This document shows positions 32,826-45,462 of a DNA stretch of 60,000 nt, one piece after another. Both the position numbers and the translations under genes were made by a program. The DNA is taken from NCBI GenBank assembly GCA_030704615.1, contig CM060733.1, positions 21,330,001 through 21,390,000 on the forward strand, in the 5' to 3' direction. Below the pieces are notes generated by a model that was not told where the DNA came from, ran no database searches, and was given only the letters and a program-made list of their open reading frames with translations. Each line of letters begins with the position of its first letter. The stretch's first letter is position 1. The DNA comes from Takakia lepidozioides (taxonomy: Eukaryota; Streptophyta; Takakiopsida; Takakiales; Takakiaceae).

Positions 32826-34775
32826 ATGCTTGCATTTGTTTGTGATTGTTTGAGAGGGAAATCATGGAGGTGTTCGTGCAGGCTTGCGGGAGCGAAACGC
32901 CCTCGCAAGCCACTCACTCCGAAGGAAAAAGCTAGGGATCAAGGTCCTGCAAGGCAAAGTGCTAGACTGAAGACGATGAAGACTACGATTATGCATGAGG
33001 GCTCTTCTGAGGACGATGAGGACAATCCACTCCTCCCACGCCAGTGCGAGGCGAATGCGTCGTCGGTGGATGCCACGACGAGCCGAGGAGAACATGCCCA
33101 AGCTCATGTCGCAAGACAAAAATGCCCATCATCTACACTACAAACACCTTCTTTGTCTGTGAGTTATAGTTCTTCACAATGACCATGATTCAAATTATGT
33201 ATGTTTTTGGTAAAATCACGAAGAGATAGGGTATGGTAAGATCATGAAGAGATAGGGTATGTCTGTCAAGACAGAGAAGTTGGACAATGCAGGGGTCAGC
33301 CAAGGCACAATCACAAATGATTTCCACTAGACAAGTTGAAGTGCCAAACGCATGATGTCAGCCCAATGTAGACTTCAGGTGTGTTCAAATTCTTTACCCC
33401 ATGAAACCAACATCCTGGTACTAAGCTACAATGGCTACTTATAGAGATACTTGGGTTACTTATGCACCCAAAATATCGGTAAAACTTGGAGGGATACTTC
33501 TCATGAACCCATCAGGTTTGTCCCTTTAAATGCTTGCTATGGATTTCAGGAACACCCCATACCTAAGAGGGTCCAAAAATGTACTGGGAGGACATCATTG
33601 GGGCCAATCAAATTTGGGAGATTTACTGCCCAAGATCATACTGAGTTTTGGGTAATCTTGTCTTTACAAATCATATGTGCTTCCAGTTTGTTATCTTGAA
33701 TTCAAGGATTTGTTGCTTGTTGCCTATATGTATGTGTAATCACCCACATTGTACTGGGGGAATTTCTTTTCAGGGCAAGCACAAGCGTTCTGGATCCACG
33801 ATCCCTGCTGCTAGCAATGGAGATGGCACCCACAAGAACACATGAGGTGGCCCTAACTCTCCCATCATTTTGGGTTCTATGCCACCAGTACCCCCACCTT
33901 ATTATGGTATGCCTCAGTACCCACAATCTGGCACTTAGTATGGTCAGGGTCAATATGGTAGTGCTCCTCCATATGGGCAGTATGGACAGTATCCTCCTCC
34001 ACCATATTTGCCACCCCCTAATAGCTATGGGGGTGGCAGGCCACCGGAATATCCTCCTGCTTATGGACAGTATGGCCAGTATGGTCCTCGGCCTTCTGGC
34101 CAACAGCCATGGCCACCAGTCCCTATTTGGCAGGATCTTGCTATAAATCCTCATGTGCGCACGGAGGTCTCTGAAGGAGGGGAGGGTGCCGTTTCAAAGA
34201 ATGATAGAACCAATGCTTTTAGGAGGGCTAATAGCTCAGCCAAAATTGAAGCTGCCAAGGTGAAGGAAGAGAGAATAGCTGCAGGTTTTCCTCCCACGGT
34301 GATTGTGACGAACCTCAAAGGAGCCCCGTATGGTCAGACCCGGAATGTATGGCACACTGCCCTTAAAGGATAGACTTATCGCAAGCTAGATTGTTCCATT
34401 GCCATCAGCAACCAACCAGATGAACTTGTATACAAAATCAGAGATCACCTAGCTAAGCTATTTTCATATACGCCACACAAGTTAAAAGACTTCCACCTAA
34501 AACAAACAATTGGCAGAATAATGAAGAGCCAGCGTTATGAAGCACACACTGCGTGGTTGGGTGGTAAGGGGAAACCCATTACTGTATCTGACGAGGTATG
34601 AAACAAGCTTGTAAGTTACTGGCAGACAGAGGTGTTCCACAAAGTGTCGGGCAACATGAAGAAGGCAAATGGTGCAATTCAGAATCCTACCAAGACTGGC
34701 CGTGGTGGGAAGGCAATGGTGGAGGCATGCTTGGTAAGTGGCATCATCACAACTCTGTATTTTGTTCCTCATTGA
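32826..34775 (+). pseudogene. Ptta/TNPA-like plant transposase relic
   Basis: A basic and acidic stretch (KRPRKPLTPKEKARDQ ... SSEDDEDNPLL) lies at 32880-33010. A Pro/Tyr/Gly/Gln-rich segment (PPYYGMPQYPQSGT-stop-YGQGQYG) follows at 33880-34120. A conserved C-terminal region runs from about 34290: VTNLKGAPYGQTRN, KLFSYTPHKLKDF, then PITVSDEV-stop-NKLVSYWQTEVF and SGNMKKANGAIQNPTKTGRGGKA. The layout resembles plant Ptta/En/Spm transposase_24 proteins, the DNA-binding partner of tnp2-type transposases. Three in-frame stops replace likely Gln or Trp codons. It is divergent from the tnp2 relic. Confidence 0.6.
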
Positions 34776-36248
34776 ATTGCTATGTGTATATAGTCAGCCC
34801 TCACATTGCTTACTGACTTGTGGCATGGGTTTGTTTGCTGAGACTCCAAAAACTTGGGAATACTGGCAGCTTTCGATGCCTTCCACAACACTTCTGTTAG
34901 ATACTCATCAGTTGGTGAATCTGGTTGCACTTTCCATGGCTCTGGAAAAATCCCACTGAAGGGAGGATTATTTGCCGTCTTTCTTGGTGTGTCGTCAACA
35001 AGAACAGTGTCCTCATAAGTCCATTCTGGCCAGTCTGCCCACACTCTAGACAAGTTCTTGAAATATAATGGCTTTGAATCAGACCCCTTACGGCATGGGA
35101 GGACTGGATCCTCGTCACAGTGAAGGGCATCCCATTGGAAAACAAGCTTAGTGTGGGCTGCAAAAATATAGTCCACCATTGGGAAGAAGTTGCGAGCTTG
35201 GCAACAAGACCACACCGCCACCTCAAAGTGTTCAAAACACTTTTGCAAAAAGTCATAACAGCGTGGTCTCAAAACTACCGTCTTCTTGCCACACATCTTC
35301 CCCACAAAACCTTTGGGAAGGGATGTAGGCCCATTAGCAGAATGAAAAGATTCACATAACAGACCATTTAAGTCCAGAATTAGTAAATGCTTCCTCGCTG
35401 GTCCAAGAAGTAAACTGTCATTTGGCTTCAACATGTGAGCGGGAGAAATTAAAGCAACCTGCTTGTTTGTTTTGTCCCCATCTGCATCTTCCTCCCCATT
35501 TAAACTTCCACATACCTGCATACCAGAATCCGGTGTGCCAGGCGGCTCTGTCACCATTGCCCCCTGGACTGCTACTGCCTTTGTACGTGGCAAGGGCTGA
35601 ATTTCCATGTGTACCTCACAGGTCGCCTTCCCTGTATCCTGCTGCTGCTCGGTCCAATTCAAAAGATCATCAGTGACAGGAAGACATAAGGGCTTAGAGT
35701 GAGCACCAGTTACCGTCTGAAATTGGGATTCCAAACATTTTGATACTGTCACAACAGACGCATCCATCGTAGATGTCACTGGTCCTCGGCCTGGTAGATT
35801 AATCCCCAATCTGGCCACAATGGCTTTCTGGTACTCAATCATGCTCTGCATCTGTAATTTTAAGTCTGCCATGTCACGTCCTTGTGATTCCACCACTTTG
35901 TCCAAACCATCCATCCTGCCAACTACTGTAGAATATGCGAGACTTCCCTCCTGCCAATCCATGAAAACTTGCCCAAGTATGAATCAAACAAAAAAAACCT
36001 AGCATAAACAACGACTGAAAAGAAAACCCAGGCCAAAAGCCTTGAAAAAAACTCTAGCAACCTATGATGAAGCAACCACTCTAGCAAACGTGGAAAACAC
36101 ACTTACCCGCCTATCACTCCCAGCTGACAACCGCGACACTGAACCCTCTTGAATTTCATATAATGTAGGAGGGCACCCTGACAGGGTCAATGTGATTTTA
36201 TGTTGGCATGAAAAAGATGGCAGTGGTTTTGTGTTGCAGATTGCCTCC
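34769..36248 (-). CDS. FCP1/NIF-type HAD domain protein
   Basis: The main exon is 34769-35950 and an upstream exon 36107-36248. Donor GTAAGT at 36106 and acceptor GGCAG at 35951-35955 join in phase (SAGSDRR / EGSLAYST). More exons may lie further upstream. After a short coiled coil (about 40 residues from the main-exon start) and a low-complexity linker, the FCP1 homology domain begins at HLLILDLNGLLCES. It continues through KTVVLRPRCYDFLQKCF, VAVWSCCQARNFFPMVDYIF and the HAD motif DTVLVDDTPRKT. The first motif is DLNGL where active phosphatases have DxDGT; Asn replaces the second Asp, as in some plant homologues, so catalysis is uncertain. The 394-codon main exon has no internal stop. Its 3' end overlaps the Ptta-like relic by about 7 bp. 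Confidence 0.72.
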
Positions 36249-36627
36249 CTGAATTGGCAAAACAGAGTGTTGTGAAACCACAAATGTCTTGACTTGCCTC
36301 CCTCATTCTCCCTTCCGACCTTCGCTCGTTGCTAGAAATTATAGAGCTGCCATAGAAATCTGAAAATTAAAGAACGTAATCAAAACTAACTACAGAGTTG
36401 TGGCCAGCGGGGAGTTGAATCCCCCAACCACAGAGGGGCGAGCTAAATTAGTAACCATTAAGTCCATCACGATCTTTCAACACAATCTGGTATGTTAACT
36501 TCGTAATATGATACATGAGCGTAGATTGTGATGGTGTCTCTTCTCCCCAGAGGATCACCTTATCAGATAGCTTTGCAGGACTTAATCTATTTCTCCTGTC
36601 GATATAGAATAAGTCTCGATCTTCTTG

Positions 36628-37286
36628 CTAGAAACAGGGATGTAGCCACATGTTAGGAAGTGCCCTTTGCTTTGTGGTAAGTTTTGTGGAGCCGCCAAAA
36701 TGTATCATTGGACTCGGGATCCAGGGGCAAATAGCCAACAGATGTACATTGGGAAGATAGTAGTTGGCCAAGGGTGAAATGCCAACAGGAGGTGGGGGAC
36801 CATTGGGCAAAGTCATGTTCTTCATGGAATTGAGACTCACACATGTTCTAATGTAAACCAACCTAACTCGGAGTGGGTGGGTAATATAGAGAAAGAAATG
36901 GGCTGAAAAAGCATCTGGTGGAATGGTAGACAAAGAGTCATGAGGAATGGGATGTTGACCATTGTGAACCTTCACAAGTGAGGATGGGTTTGCTCTGAAG
37001 TGCTTCCAAGAAAGATAATCCCAATCTTTGTGGAAGCATCATAAGATGCAAGGTAACATGAACGGGGTTTTGCTACTTTCAAATTCGGTATGTGCCAAAT
37101 ACTCGTATCTTCACACACTCGGATCGGACCTCCATGTTGGGGAGAATCCACCAATAGAAGCCCATGGGGCTTCATGGGGGAAGGACCACTAAGTTCACCG
37201 GGATACGCAGCACAAGTCTTATAAAATCGGCCCACATGAAGAGCCATGGTTAGGGGATTCGCTAGCCTGGCTGCACATGCCAACAA
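36628..37286 (-). other. Two adjoining unrecognised ORFs
   Basis: The frames 36972-37286 (ends SEQTHPHL) and 36628-36975 (starts MKVHNGQHPIPHD) abut on the minus strand. They could be one frame-shifted gene or upstream exons of the FCP1-like gene. Composition looks protein-like (for example SIWHIPNLKVAKPRSCYLASYD), but I recognise no family. Confidence 0.25.
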
Positions 37287-38550
37287 ATGTTGTCAGAAAA
37301 AATGCCACCAGATTTCAGAAACACCAGTAACAAGAAGAAACATAACACGAGTGTTTACCAAAAACTATTTTGTGGAATCAGGAGTATTTCACCGGCTGAT
37401 AACAACTACCATGCATGGACAACTTACAGAATGCACAAGCATACTAAGTTCAAATCTCCAGAAGTTAGCATCATATGAAATTCCTTCTCTCTACCCGAAC
37501 AAGGATGTGCTGACAAAATTAACGCCCACCAGTCCCTATACACAAACCTACGCTCAACATTTATCACGCAAATATAAGGTAACAGACACACAGTGCCTCT
37601 ACGATTTACAACTTCAAAATCAACAAAATGACAACATGACATCCCTCAACAGATGCAACCGCCAAAATTAGGTCCAGAGTAAACACCCATCACAAGATTA
37701 CTTTGCTACCCCCAATTCAAAAACACTTCAAAATGTAATCACCAACTCAAAAGAGACCTCTCATTTCACTCGAGCAATCCCCTGTAATTAAGATCGGTCC
37801 TAAGAGGATGGATGTACTTAAAGCCTACAACCCACCACAACATAGGATATGAGCCCCGACCCAACAAACCCATTGTCCGCGCCAATCGCACTATACACAC
37901 GCCCACATTACACCGACCACTAATCTCCGAACCCAAAATACACCTAGAGGCATTAACCAATACTCGATAAAATATTCGTTTCAAATACATCAGCATAAAG
38001 ATATTCGTTCCCCGCAAAACAAATCTTGTCCATAATAGAGCTTCCAACACTCCCAAAACTCCCCATCGTAACTTACTAAGACAACCAAATACCTATGCTC
38101 CATCTAAACTCAAAATTTTGCACTTCACATTTCTCAAGTTCTCTGAAACTCATGGCTCCCGAAACCCTGATAACACTCCAAAACAGCAAACATCACCCAA
38201 ACCTCGCCATGCCATCATTTCACATCACTGCACCAATCACCAGATAACCCACCTGATTCTAAACCCTAATTTCCCAACCAAGAAAGATAACAACTCCAAT
38301 GCTGCCCAATATCAGATCCGACCCAAAGAACACCAAGCGACACGGAAAAACACCCAAAAACCTAGGAATCTCATCCGTCTCAATGAGAAAGAACAATCAA
38401 TCACATCAAAACCTGTCCAAACATGTGAAACCTGGAAGTTTTGGATTGAGCTTCGGCTCCAAGAAGGCAGATGTTCATGTATGGTGGAACGAAGACAGAA
38501 AACATGGAAACATGGAAAGGGGTCAAAGCACACTAATAGGACCCAAAAAA
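37287..38550. other. No gene recognised
   Basis: This is A- and C-rich sequence with short frames on both strands. No domain, splice pattern or repeat structure was recognised. Confidence 0.3.
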
Positions 38551-40373
38551 GAACTCCATGTCATTCCTAGCCTATGTGATATAGATAGACCCCGCCCAGT
38601 CATTTAAATTTGGATTTCACTGCTTCTATGTATGGATAAACATTTTATTTTTATTTTTATTTTTTTGGGATTTAGGTGGGTGGGCATTGCTTTGTGGAAG
38701 CTACTGGAAGAGGCGATTTTCTTCCGTAATTGACATGTTTTCTCAATGCCAATACATTCAATATATCTTGCCAATTTTTTTTTTTTGGCCATATATGATA
38801 TTATGTAGATCAGATAACTGTAATGTAGGCTATTAATCTATCTATTGCTTTGCATGTGATGTTAATAAGCTAGAATAAGCAGAAATGGTCTCAAAAAAGA
38901 AAGAAGTGCTATGAAATACAAAATATGAGGTGTATTTCTTCCCATAATATCTAAAGCGTATTTTGAGTCAGTGATAATCAATTAACTTATATCCCCTCCC
39001 AGAAACTGGTAGTAACCAGATTGTTGCATGATGGCCCTCACAATATCTTCTGTTGTTGCTGTCAACATTACTATGGTCACAATTAATTAATTAATTAATT
39101 ATATTTTCAGTCCTCAAAATGTAACTTTCAATGTACTTAAAACCATGTATGCAAAATGAACACTAGAGTACAAATGAGTTGAAAGCACACAATATTTTCA
39201 AGTGGTCATTTGCAATATCTTTGTTCGTGATGTTGATTGTTTATATGAGTACATAAATATATTAGCTATACATGTATACACCGTCTACAAATCTGACAAC
39301 CTATGCTAATATGAGGTTATATATAAGGTCTTCTTGGTTATATGATATACTTATAAATGACCTACATAATATTGGGGGGTAAATGTACATTGTGAAAATA
39401 AAAATTGAGTTGTTAAGTCTTGTATGTATTTATAAATGATGCTATATAGTATTTTATATTTGATCTGTCACATATATTGATTTTTAACTGAAAATATTGT
39501 ATTGCATATCTAATAATACAAAACATTCCATTTACGAATATGACATTTTTAACATTTCATAAGTGGCATGTTATCGTTTGAACTTTCAAATACGTTTGTA
39601 TATTATTTATTGAAGTACAAAAATGTAAGCATTATATATCTATACATCATCTATAAATCGATTGTCGTACATCATATGCATTGAAGAATCAGTCTTTTTT
39701 TTAAGAAATTTAGAAAATAACACGAGTGGCTATAGAGCTTTGCAAAATAATAGTGGTACATTTTCATCCATCTATATTCTTTAATCCATTTATATCATCA
39801 ATATTTGGCGAATTCATCCATAATTTATTTTTTATCTGGAGAAATTTTGGCGATTTCATCCATGAAAAAACAAGCAATTTGCGACAGAATATTCCATTTT
39901 ACTTTTTGAGAACGAAATCTAGCGAAAATTCGCCACTAAAAACAGTGCTGGTAGCATGAAATCTTATCTGCATTTTAAACTAAAATTATTCATTGTCTTA
40001 AATTTGATCTCTCACATCCATGTGTTTTTTTAATTAAAAATAATTTATTACACGATAATAAAAATAATCTATTTATGAGACTCTGTCCTACATAAATGAT
40101 CAATATAATAATAGAAGGTACATGTAAGAATGAACACTGAATTGTGATATGTTATGCACATAAACATCGTGCCTCAATATACATTGCTGTCTATGTCACA
40201 CATTCGAAGCACACAATCCTAGAAAGCTATGCCACAATCGATAATGAAAGTGAACACACCCACCTAAATCCCAGAAAAAAATGTTTATCCATACATGGAA
40301 GCAGCAAAACCCAAATTTAAATGAGTGGGCGGGGTCTATTTATATCACATTGGCTAGGAATGACATGGAGTTC
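38551..40373. mobile_element. 1.8-kb inverted-repeat element
   Basis: The left end begins GAACTCCATGTCATTCC. The reverse complement of the right end begins identically, and similarity runs about 125-140 bp (GACCCCGCCCA, TCATTTAAATTTGG, ATGTATGGATAAACATTTT, GGGATTTAGGTGGGTG). The interior is very AT-rich, includes an AATT repeat near 39083-39103, and has no coding frame of note. A run of A residues flanks both ends (38545-38550; 40378 onward), so a target duplication cannot be called. The superfamily is unknown. Confidence 0.75.
39776..39956 (+). repeat. Dispersed repeat, copy 2
   Basis: This shares ordered blocks with 12042-12216 in the opposite orientation (TTGGCGAATTCATCCA, TTTTGGCGATTTCATCCATGAAA, ACAGAATATTC, AAAACAGTGCT). 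It lies inside the 1.8-kb inverted-repeat element. Confidence 0.6.
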
Positions 40374-40588
40374 ATTTAAAAAAAACCTTATGATCTTCCT
40401 CAATTAAATGTTGCCTTATGGTCTAACGAGGTTAACTTTTTCTTCGATCTACTTACTTCGAGTAACTAAACCTTTGTCCCCTTTGTTTAACATTGATAAC
40501 AATAAATTAAATATTACAAAATTTTATCATTAATATTTAGAAGATATTAAACACACAAATATACTACAATTTTTTGTAACATATATAC

Positions 40589-41317
40589 CAGTGTTGGATT
40601 AGTATATAGGTGAAGGACTGGTACATATGCATTGGTATTAGATACTAGAGCAGTTTGGTGTCATTTGGGAGAATACTTGGTCATATACTAGACGAGGCTG
40701 GTATTAGTTTTTTCGTATCAGCCACAATACCAGTACTTCCCCACCGTCTTCCTCATTGACTATGTTATGTATAGTATATTAATTTATGTGTGCATATGGA
40801 TATATGTTTGTAATTAAGTATATATATTTTATGTATATTTTATTTATTTTCACTTAATATATATAGGCGTGATACATAGTCGTGACTCTGCATATGACTC
40901 CATTGAAGACACGTGAGTGCCACGGTGGCAGTCGCGATAGTGACTGCCATATACGACTGGATGGCATATATGACCCCCTGTTCGAGGTGACATGGTTTTA
41001 TTGACTTCAAAGTCATGCAGTCATATTTGACAGATATGATTGAAAATGCAATCAAAGACAAATAGTGGTAAAAGCCAGGTTCTGTTGTAGCGATACTTGC
41101 TGTTTGATAGATTTATAATTCAAAATGGCTTTGGAATGATACAAGAGTTGATATCTCATACCAACTGGTATTGTGGTCATGATACTCATATTCATATCAG
41201 TACCTGGAAAAAAATACATCCACCATTATATAGACTAGACTGGTATGAAAGTTTTATGATACATCTGGTACCGGGTTTAGACTTGTATGTAAAAAACTTG
41301 ATACCAGTCCAACAGTG
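40589..41317. mobile_element. hAT-like non-autonomous element
   Basis: The left end is CAGTGTTGGATTAGTAT and the right end, reverse-complemented, CACTGTTGGACTGGTAT. They are flanked by a perfect 8-bp direct repeat ATATATAC (40581-40588 and 41318-41325). An 8-bp duplication and CAGTG-type ends fit the hAT superfamily. At 729 bp it encodes nothing recognisable. Because the duplicated target is simple AT-rich sequence, a chance match is slightly more likely than usual. Confidence 0.75.
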
Positions 41318-41325
41318 ATATATAC

Positions 41326-42180
41326 CTATGGAGATTAACAAGAATAAATTTGTTTATTTGAAAAATACCTCATATGATTGTATAATTTATTAAAAAAATT
41401 GCATATATAATAATGTCCTACAACCAATAAGACCTTAGATATAAATGATCATAGTTAGTCTCTCATATACATACATGCGTAGTTGTTACTATTTCTTAGA
41501 GACTCCTCTCCAAGGAAACATAAATCATAGTGTTTCATCATCATCCGGAAGGACTATTGCTTTCCATTGGAAGGTGGATCCTTTGAACTCTACATCACAT
41601 AGATTATGCAAATATAAGGCATATTCACCCAACCTTGATGCGCTATCTGCTATATATCTTATAATATGAGCATATAAATTAAACTTCTTTATGGAACAAA
41701 ATAGTATTGAACTCTAGTATACGACCATGTATAACCTAACCGTAAATAAAACATGCATGTTCTACTTCTTTTCATACCATTGCTCATGATACTGAAGCTC
41801 CCCAAATTTGAAATAAATCCAAATAGCAACATCTAAGAACCAATGGATCCCAACAAATTATTTGAATTTTCAATATAGAACATTGTCAGTTAGCTACATT
41901 ATAGTACGTCATTGCATACAGCCCACCCCCAAAAGAGCAGAGTACCCATATAGGGAAGAGGATCCGATCAGAGCTACATCTTGATTAAATAAAAATAAAA
42001 ATAAGATATACAATGACAAGGCTTTGAAGACATTATACTTCAATGATTAACTATATCTTTAACTATTTGGGGCTTGCCCCGGAAATTACTCTTAGGGATC
42101 ACACATTCCTTGTTTAGCTTTGCTATTCGTTATTGTCCTTCGAGGTATCCGTCATGCTAGACATGTCTTTGGGCCTTATG
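41326..42180. other. No gene recognised
   Basis: AT-rich intergenic DNA with only short frames. Confidence 0.3.
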
Positions 42181-42300
42181 GCGGCCACGTGGCAACAAGG
42201 GTTTTAATTATTTTTTTCCCTTGAATAATCCTAATAAAATTCTATCAAAAGGCCACTGTCCCTTGTTCCCAAAAAAATAAAAAAAATAAAAAATAAAAAA
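42181..42300 (+). mobile_element. LINE 3' tail fragment
   Basis: GGCAACAAGGGTTTTAATTA, then a CCCTTGAATAATCCTAATAAA-like block and GTCCCTTGTTCCC followed by an A-rich tail, match in order the end of the LINE at 7200-7290. This is probably a heavily 5'-truncated insertion of the same family. Confidence 0.55.
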
Positions 42301-43407
42301 TAAAAATAAATTGGAGAAAAAAAACCCAAAACAAAAATAAAACTTTCAATTTGTTCGGGGTATATATGCCATACAATGTATATAATAACAAACTTTTGAG
42401 ATGCGAATGAAACAAGCGAGCGTCACATATTCGATATTTAGTTTTGGACACTCATGCGTAGTATCATCCTTAGAATAAAGGGAGGCCAATAAAAATAATG
42501 TAACATTTATTCCAATGCCTCAAATCAATTAATTGAGGAAAAACAGTTCCTGACAAAACTCGATCCGCCAGTCTTACACAAACATTGTGACGGACGCATA
42601 ACAGAATATGGGATGCTTTGGTGGGTGCCTAAGAGTGCCTTCACTCCAACATATTCATGCTGTTATCTCAATTGAGCGATCACTTTCTTCAAACTCCTGC
42701 GGAGTGGAAGAAGTAAAATTACTTGCGTTTACGAATGCTCCTAGAAGATAGAAATAAAAAATAATCTTGTGTTTAAGACCCCATGACTAATCATGTTTTC
42801 AATCATTTCCACTTCACATCCTTTCTCCGCTTTCATATTTATGTACACTGCCGAGTGCAGACATTCCAACAATTCAATGCTTAAATAGATCAAACAAGAC
42901 AAAGATACTCAACTAACTCATTTTGGAAAAAAAAAAAACAAAAACTTGTTGATTATGTAGTATATGTCAAAGTTAACCGATAGCCTCACATACCCCCATT
43001 CAAATCCGAAAAAGAAGCAGATAGGTTAAAAACTCAAATCAATACAAACAAATTTTTGAAAATATCTCGGGTACCAAAAAGTCATATACCAAAAAGTCTT
43101 TTCGTTTGTAAGCAACCGGGATTGTGCTTCGATGTGCCGCGAAGGATAAAGGAGTGGCCCCCCGTCATCTATATCGAACCCTAGGGATTGCTTGGACAAA
43201 AGAACCATTCAAGTGTACACACAGATATGTGAAGCTAGGTTGAAAATAACACTTGCTACTCCCCCACTACTCCTCATGACTCGATGTGTTCTTACTCGGA
43301 CTCTTCAATTAAAGATGATTTTAGTACACTTCCAAGAATATATTGTTGTTCGTCATCATGATCATCAGGTCATAGGGTTAAAGGCACGAAGCACTTCATC
43401 CTAATGA
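42301..43407. other. No gene recognised
   Basis: A- and T-rich sequence following the LINE tail. No domain or repeat structure was seen. Confidence 0.3.
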
Positions 43408-43969
43408 TCATTCACTTATTCTTCTAATTGGGTGAAGAAATCCCTGGAGGTGTGAAACAACAGCCACCGGTGTGGTTGCTGCCCTTGTGCCTCTAGTGCC
43501 TCTAGTGATGGAGACATAGTCGGGTGACCAGTACATCCTCCATTCCTCGATCTCAACATCGTGCCCCCGCCTAAACTCATGGTAATCGTCCATGGGCGGC
43601 CTCTCAAGGTGTTGAAACAACCCATTCCATGCCATGAAAGGCGTAAACAGTTGTGGATTGCGCATTTGCTGCAAAGTCACACCAACTATCAAACTCTTGG
43701 ATAAAATCATCCAACTCAATGGTGCCCACCGCCCCAGAGTACCTTCGTGGCCCCTTGGTGGCTCCATACATCTCCTCCATCGTGTCCCACAACAATGGCA
43801 AGGAAACAACTTGCACCGCCGGTGTGAGTCTTCCTGATTCACAATCCGAATCAGAACCTTCCGTAGAAGACACAGGAGATGAAGGTGGCCTAAACCGCAC
43901 ACCTCGTCTCGTATACCCGCTAGTATCGCTAGTACTCGTACCGACACTTTCCCCAGCAACTAGTGGCAC
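43408..43969 (-). pseudogene. Retrotransposon Gag-like fragment
   Basis: The minus-strand frame starts MPLVAGESVGTSTSD, then a Ser/Pro/acidic linker, then GPRRYSGAVGTIELDDFIQEFDSWCD. After a frameshift near 43650 it continues RNPQLFTPFMAWNGLFQHLERPPMDDYHEF. The start of a capsid-like core after an acidic linker resembles plant LTR-retrotransposon Gag. It is unlike the Gag of the two elements described here. No matching LTR or pol was seen. Confidence 0.5.
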
Positions 43970-44726
43970 CTCCGTGTTGACAAACTGACACTCAACCGGT
44001 CATGAACATGTCTCTAACCCCCTCTCCACAAGGTAACCGGGTAGAGAACCTGATGCGGCTTATGGTTTGGAATACTAGGTTCCTAACATAGCCTGCACCT
44101 GCACCTGCATCCACCGCATGCACTCCTATGGTTGGCTGGTCATCACCTCCAACCTCACCACAGGAGAAACAAAGATGGTCTGACTGGTCATCAACCCAGC
44201 CTCACCATCAACAGCATGCTCTAGGGTAGGATCGGCGATAAAGCCCGAGTCCACCACCTATAAAATCAAGCGCCCACATAAAACTAGCATGGCGCACAAT
44301 CAAGCATGCAGGTGTGGAGGGTCCTGTAGACACTCCTCAAACCGCCTTCCACGAGCTCATGAAACTTGGCCTCCAAGGCCCCATGCAAGCCTCCACAGGG
44401 TCCGCCAGTGCCTCCTTACGTCCACCAGCCATTCCTCCGAATGGAACCACCTCAGGAAACCACACCATTCGCCGAAGGTTAAAAAATGGAGCAAATAGAG
44501 GTACATATAGGTCCCAACAACATTCTGTCCAAAGGAATTACCTGCAGGCTGGTCTTCCCCATAGTTAAGAATTGGGCTGAAAACCCGAAAAGATTATTTG
44601 CAGGGAAGTAATCCCCTTTGTGAAAACGCAACAGGGAGGCAATTCCGACTTTTTTTGCCGGATCAGCTAGCTCAAAACCGTTGTTCTTCAGAGCCCAGCC
44701 TCCCCATCAAGGTCCCACAAAACGAG

Positions 44727-44763
<37 letters not shown>

Positions 44764-45457
44764 TCTAACTGTTCGCGGCCTTCCGTGGCTCCAACCACCA
44801 CGACTCCTCACGGCCTGCCCTAGGCACTCGTTGGCCACGGGCTGCCCATTGATACCCCGTGGTACCACTCCCACGAGCCTTCACGGCCCGCCAGCCCCAC
44901 GATCTGGTCACCGTGCCCACCCGTTGTATCCGCACCACGACTTCCAACGGTCACGATCAACCATCACGACCTGGGCTCGTGGTATCTTGTGATATCGCCC
45001 CAACGGCCCATCACAACCACTATTCCCTGCGATCCCTGGAACTCCCAACGAGTTCCCATGCGTTCCCGAGGCGTTTCCGGCGTTCCCACGTGTTCCCGAG
45101 CTGGGGTTTGCTCTTGCACCTGTTGCCGACGAGCTATGGCTTTTGCGGAGCCATCAACCCTGTCGCCCTGCACTCCTGAGCTCTCACGGCCCACATTGGA
45201 GTTAGTTTAGGGTTGGAGCCTCTTCATGAGCTTGGAGCTGAAGCTCCCAACGGGCTGCAATGCATCTCCTCGCACCACCACCATTCGGTTGCTCCTCATC
45301 TACCCGCAACAACTGATTTCGGGCAGAAATACTTGGAGCTGATCATGTCATCTCCAACCTGCAACATGTTAGTTTCCATGCGCAGCCCACATTTCTGCAG
45401 CTCCTTAACTCGGCCTGCAGCTAAAGAAGACGACCACCAGTTCGCCCACTCGTGGCC
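43970..45457. other. No gene recognised; GC-rich repeat-like DNA
   Basis: This includes a TA dinucleotide run at about 44728-44760. From 44760 it is GC-rich with many CACGACC / ACGGCC motifs, unlike the AT-rich DNA to its left. It may be an older element into which the second chromovirus inserted. Frames here look like by-products of composition. Confidence 0.35.
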
Positions 45458-45462
45458 AACAT

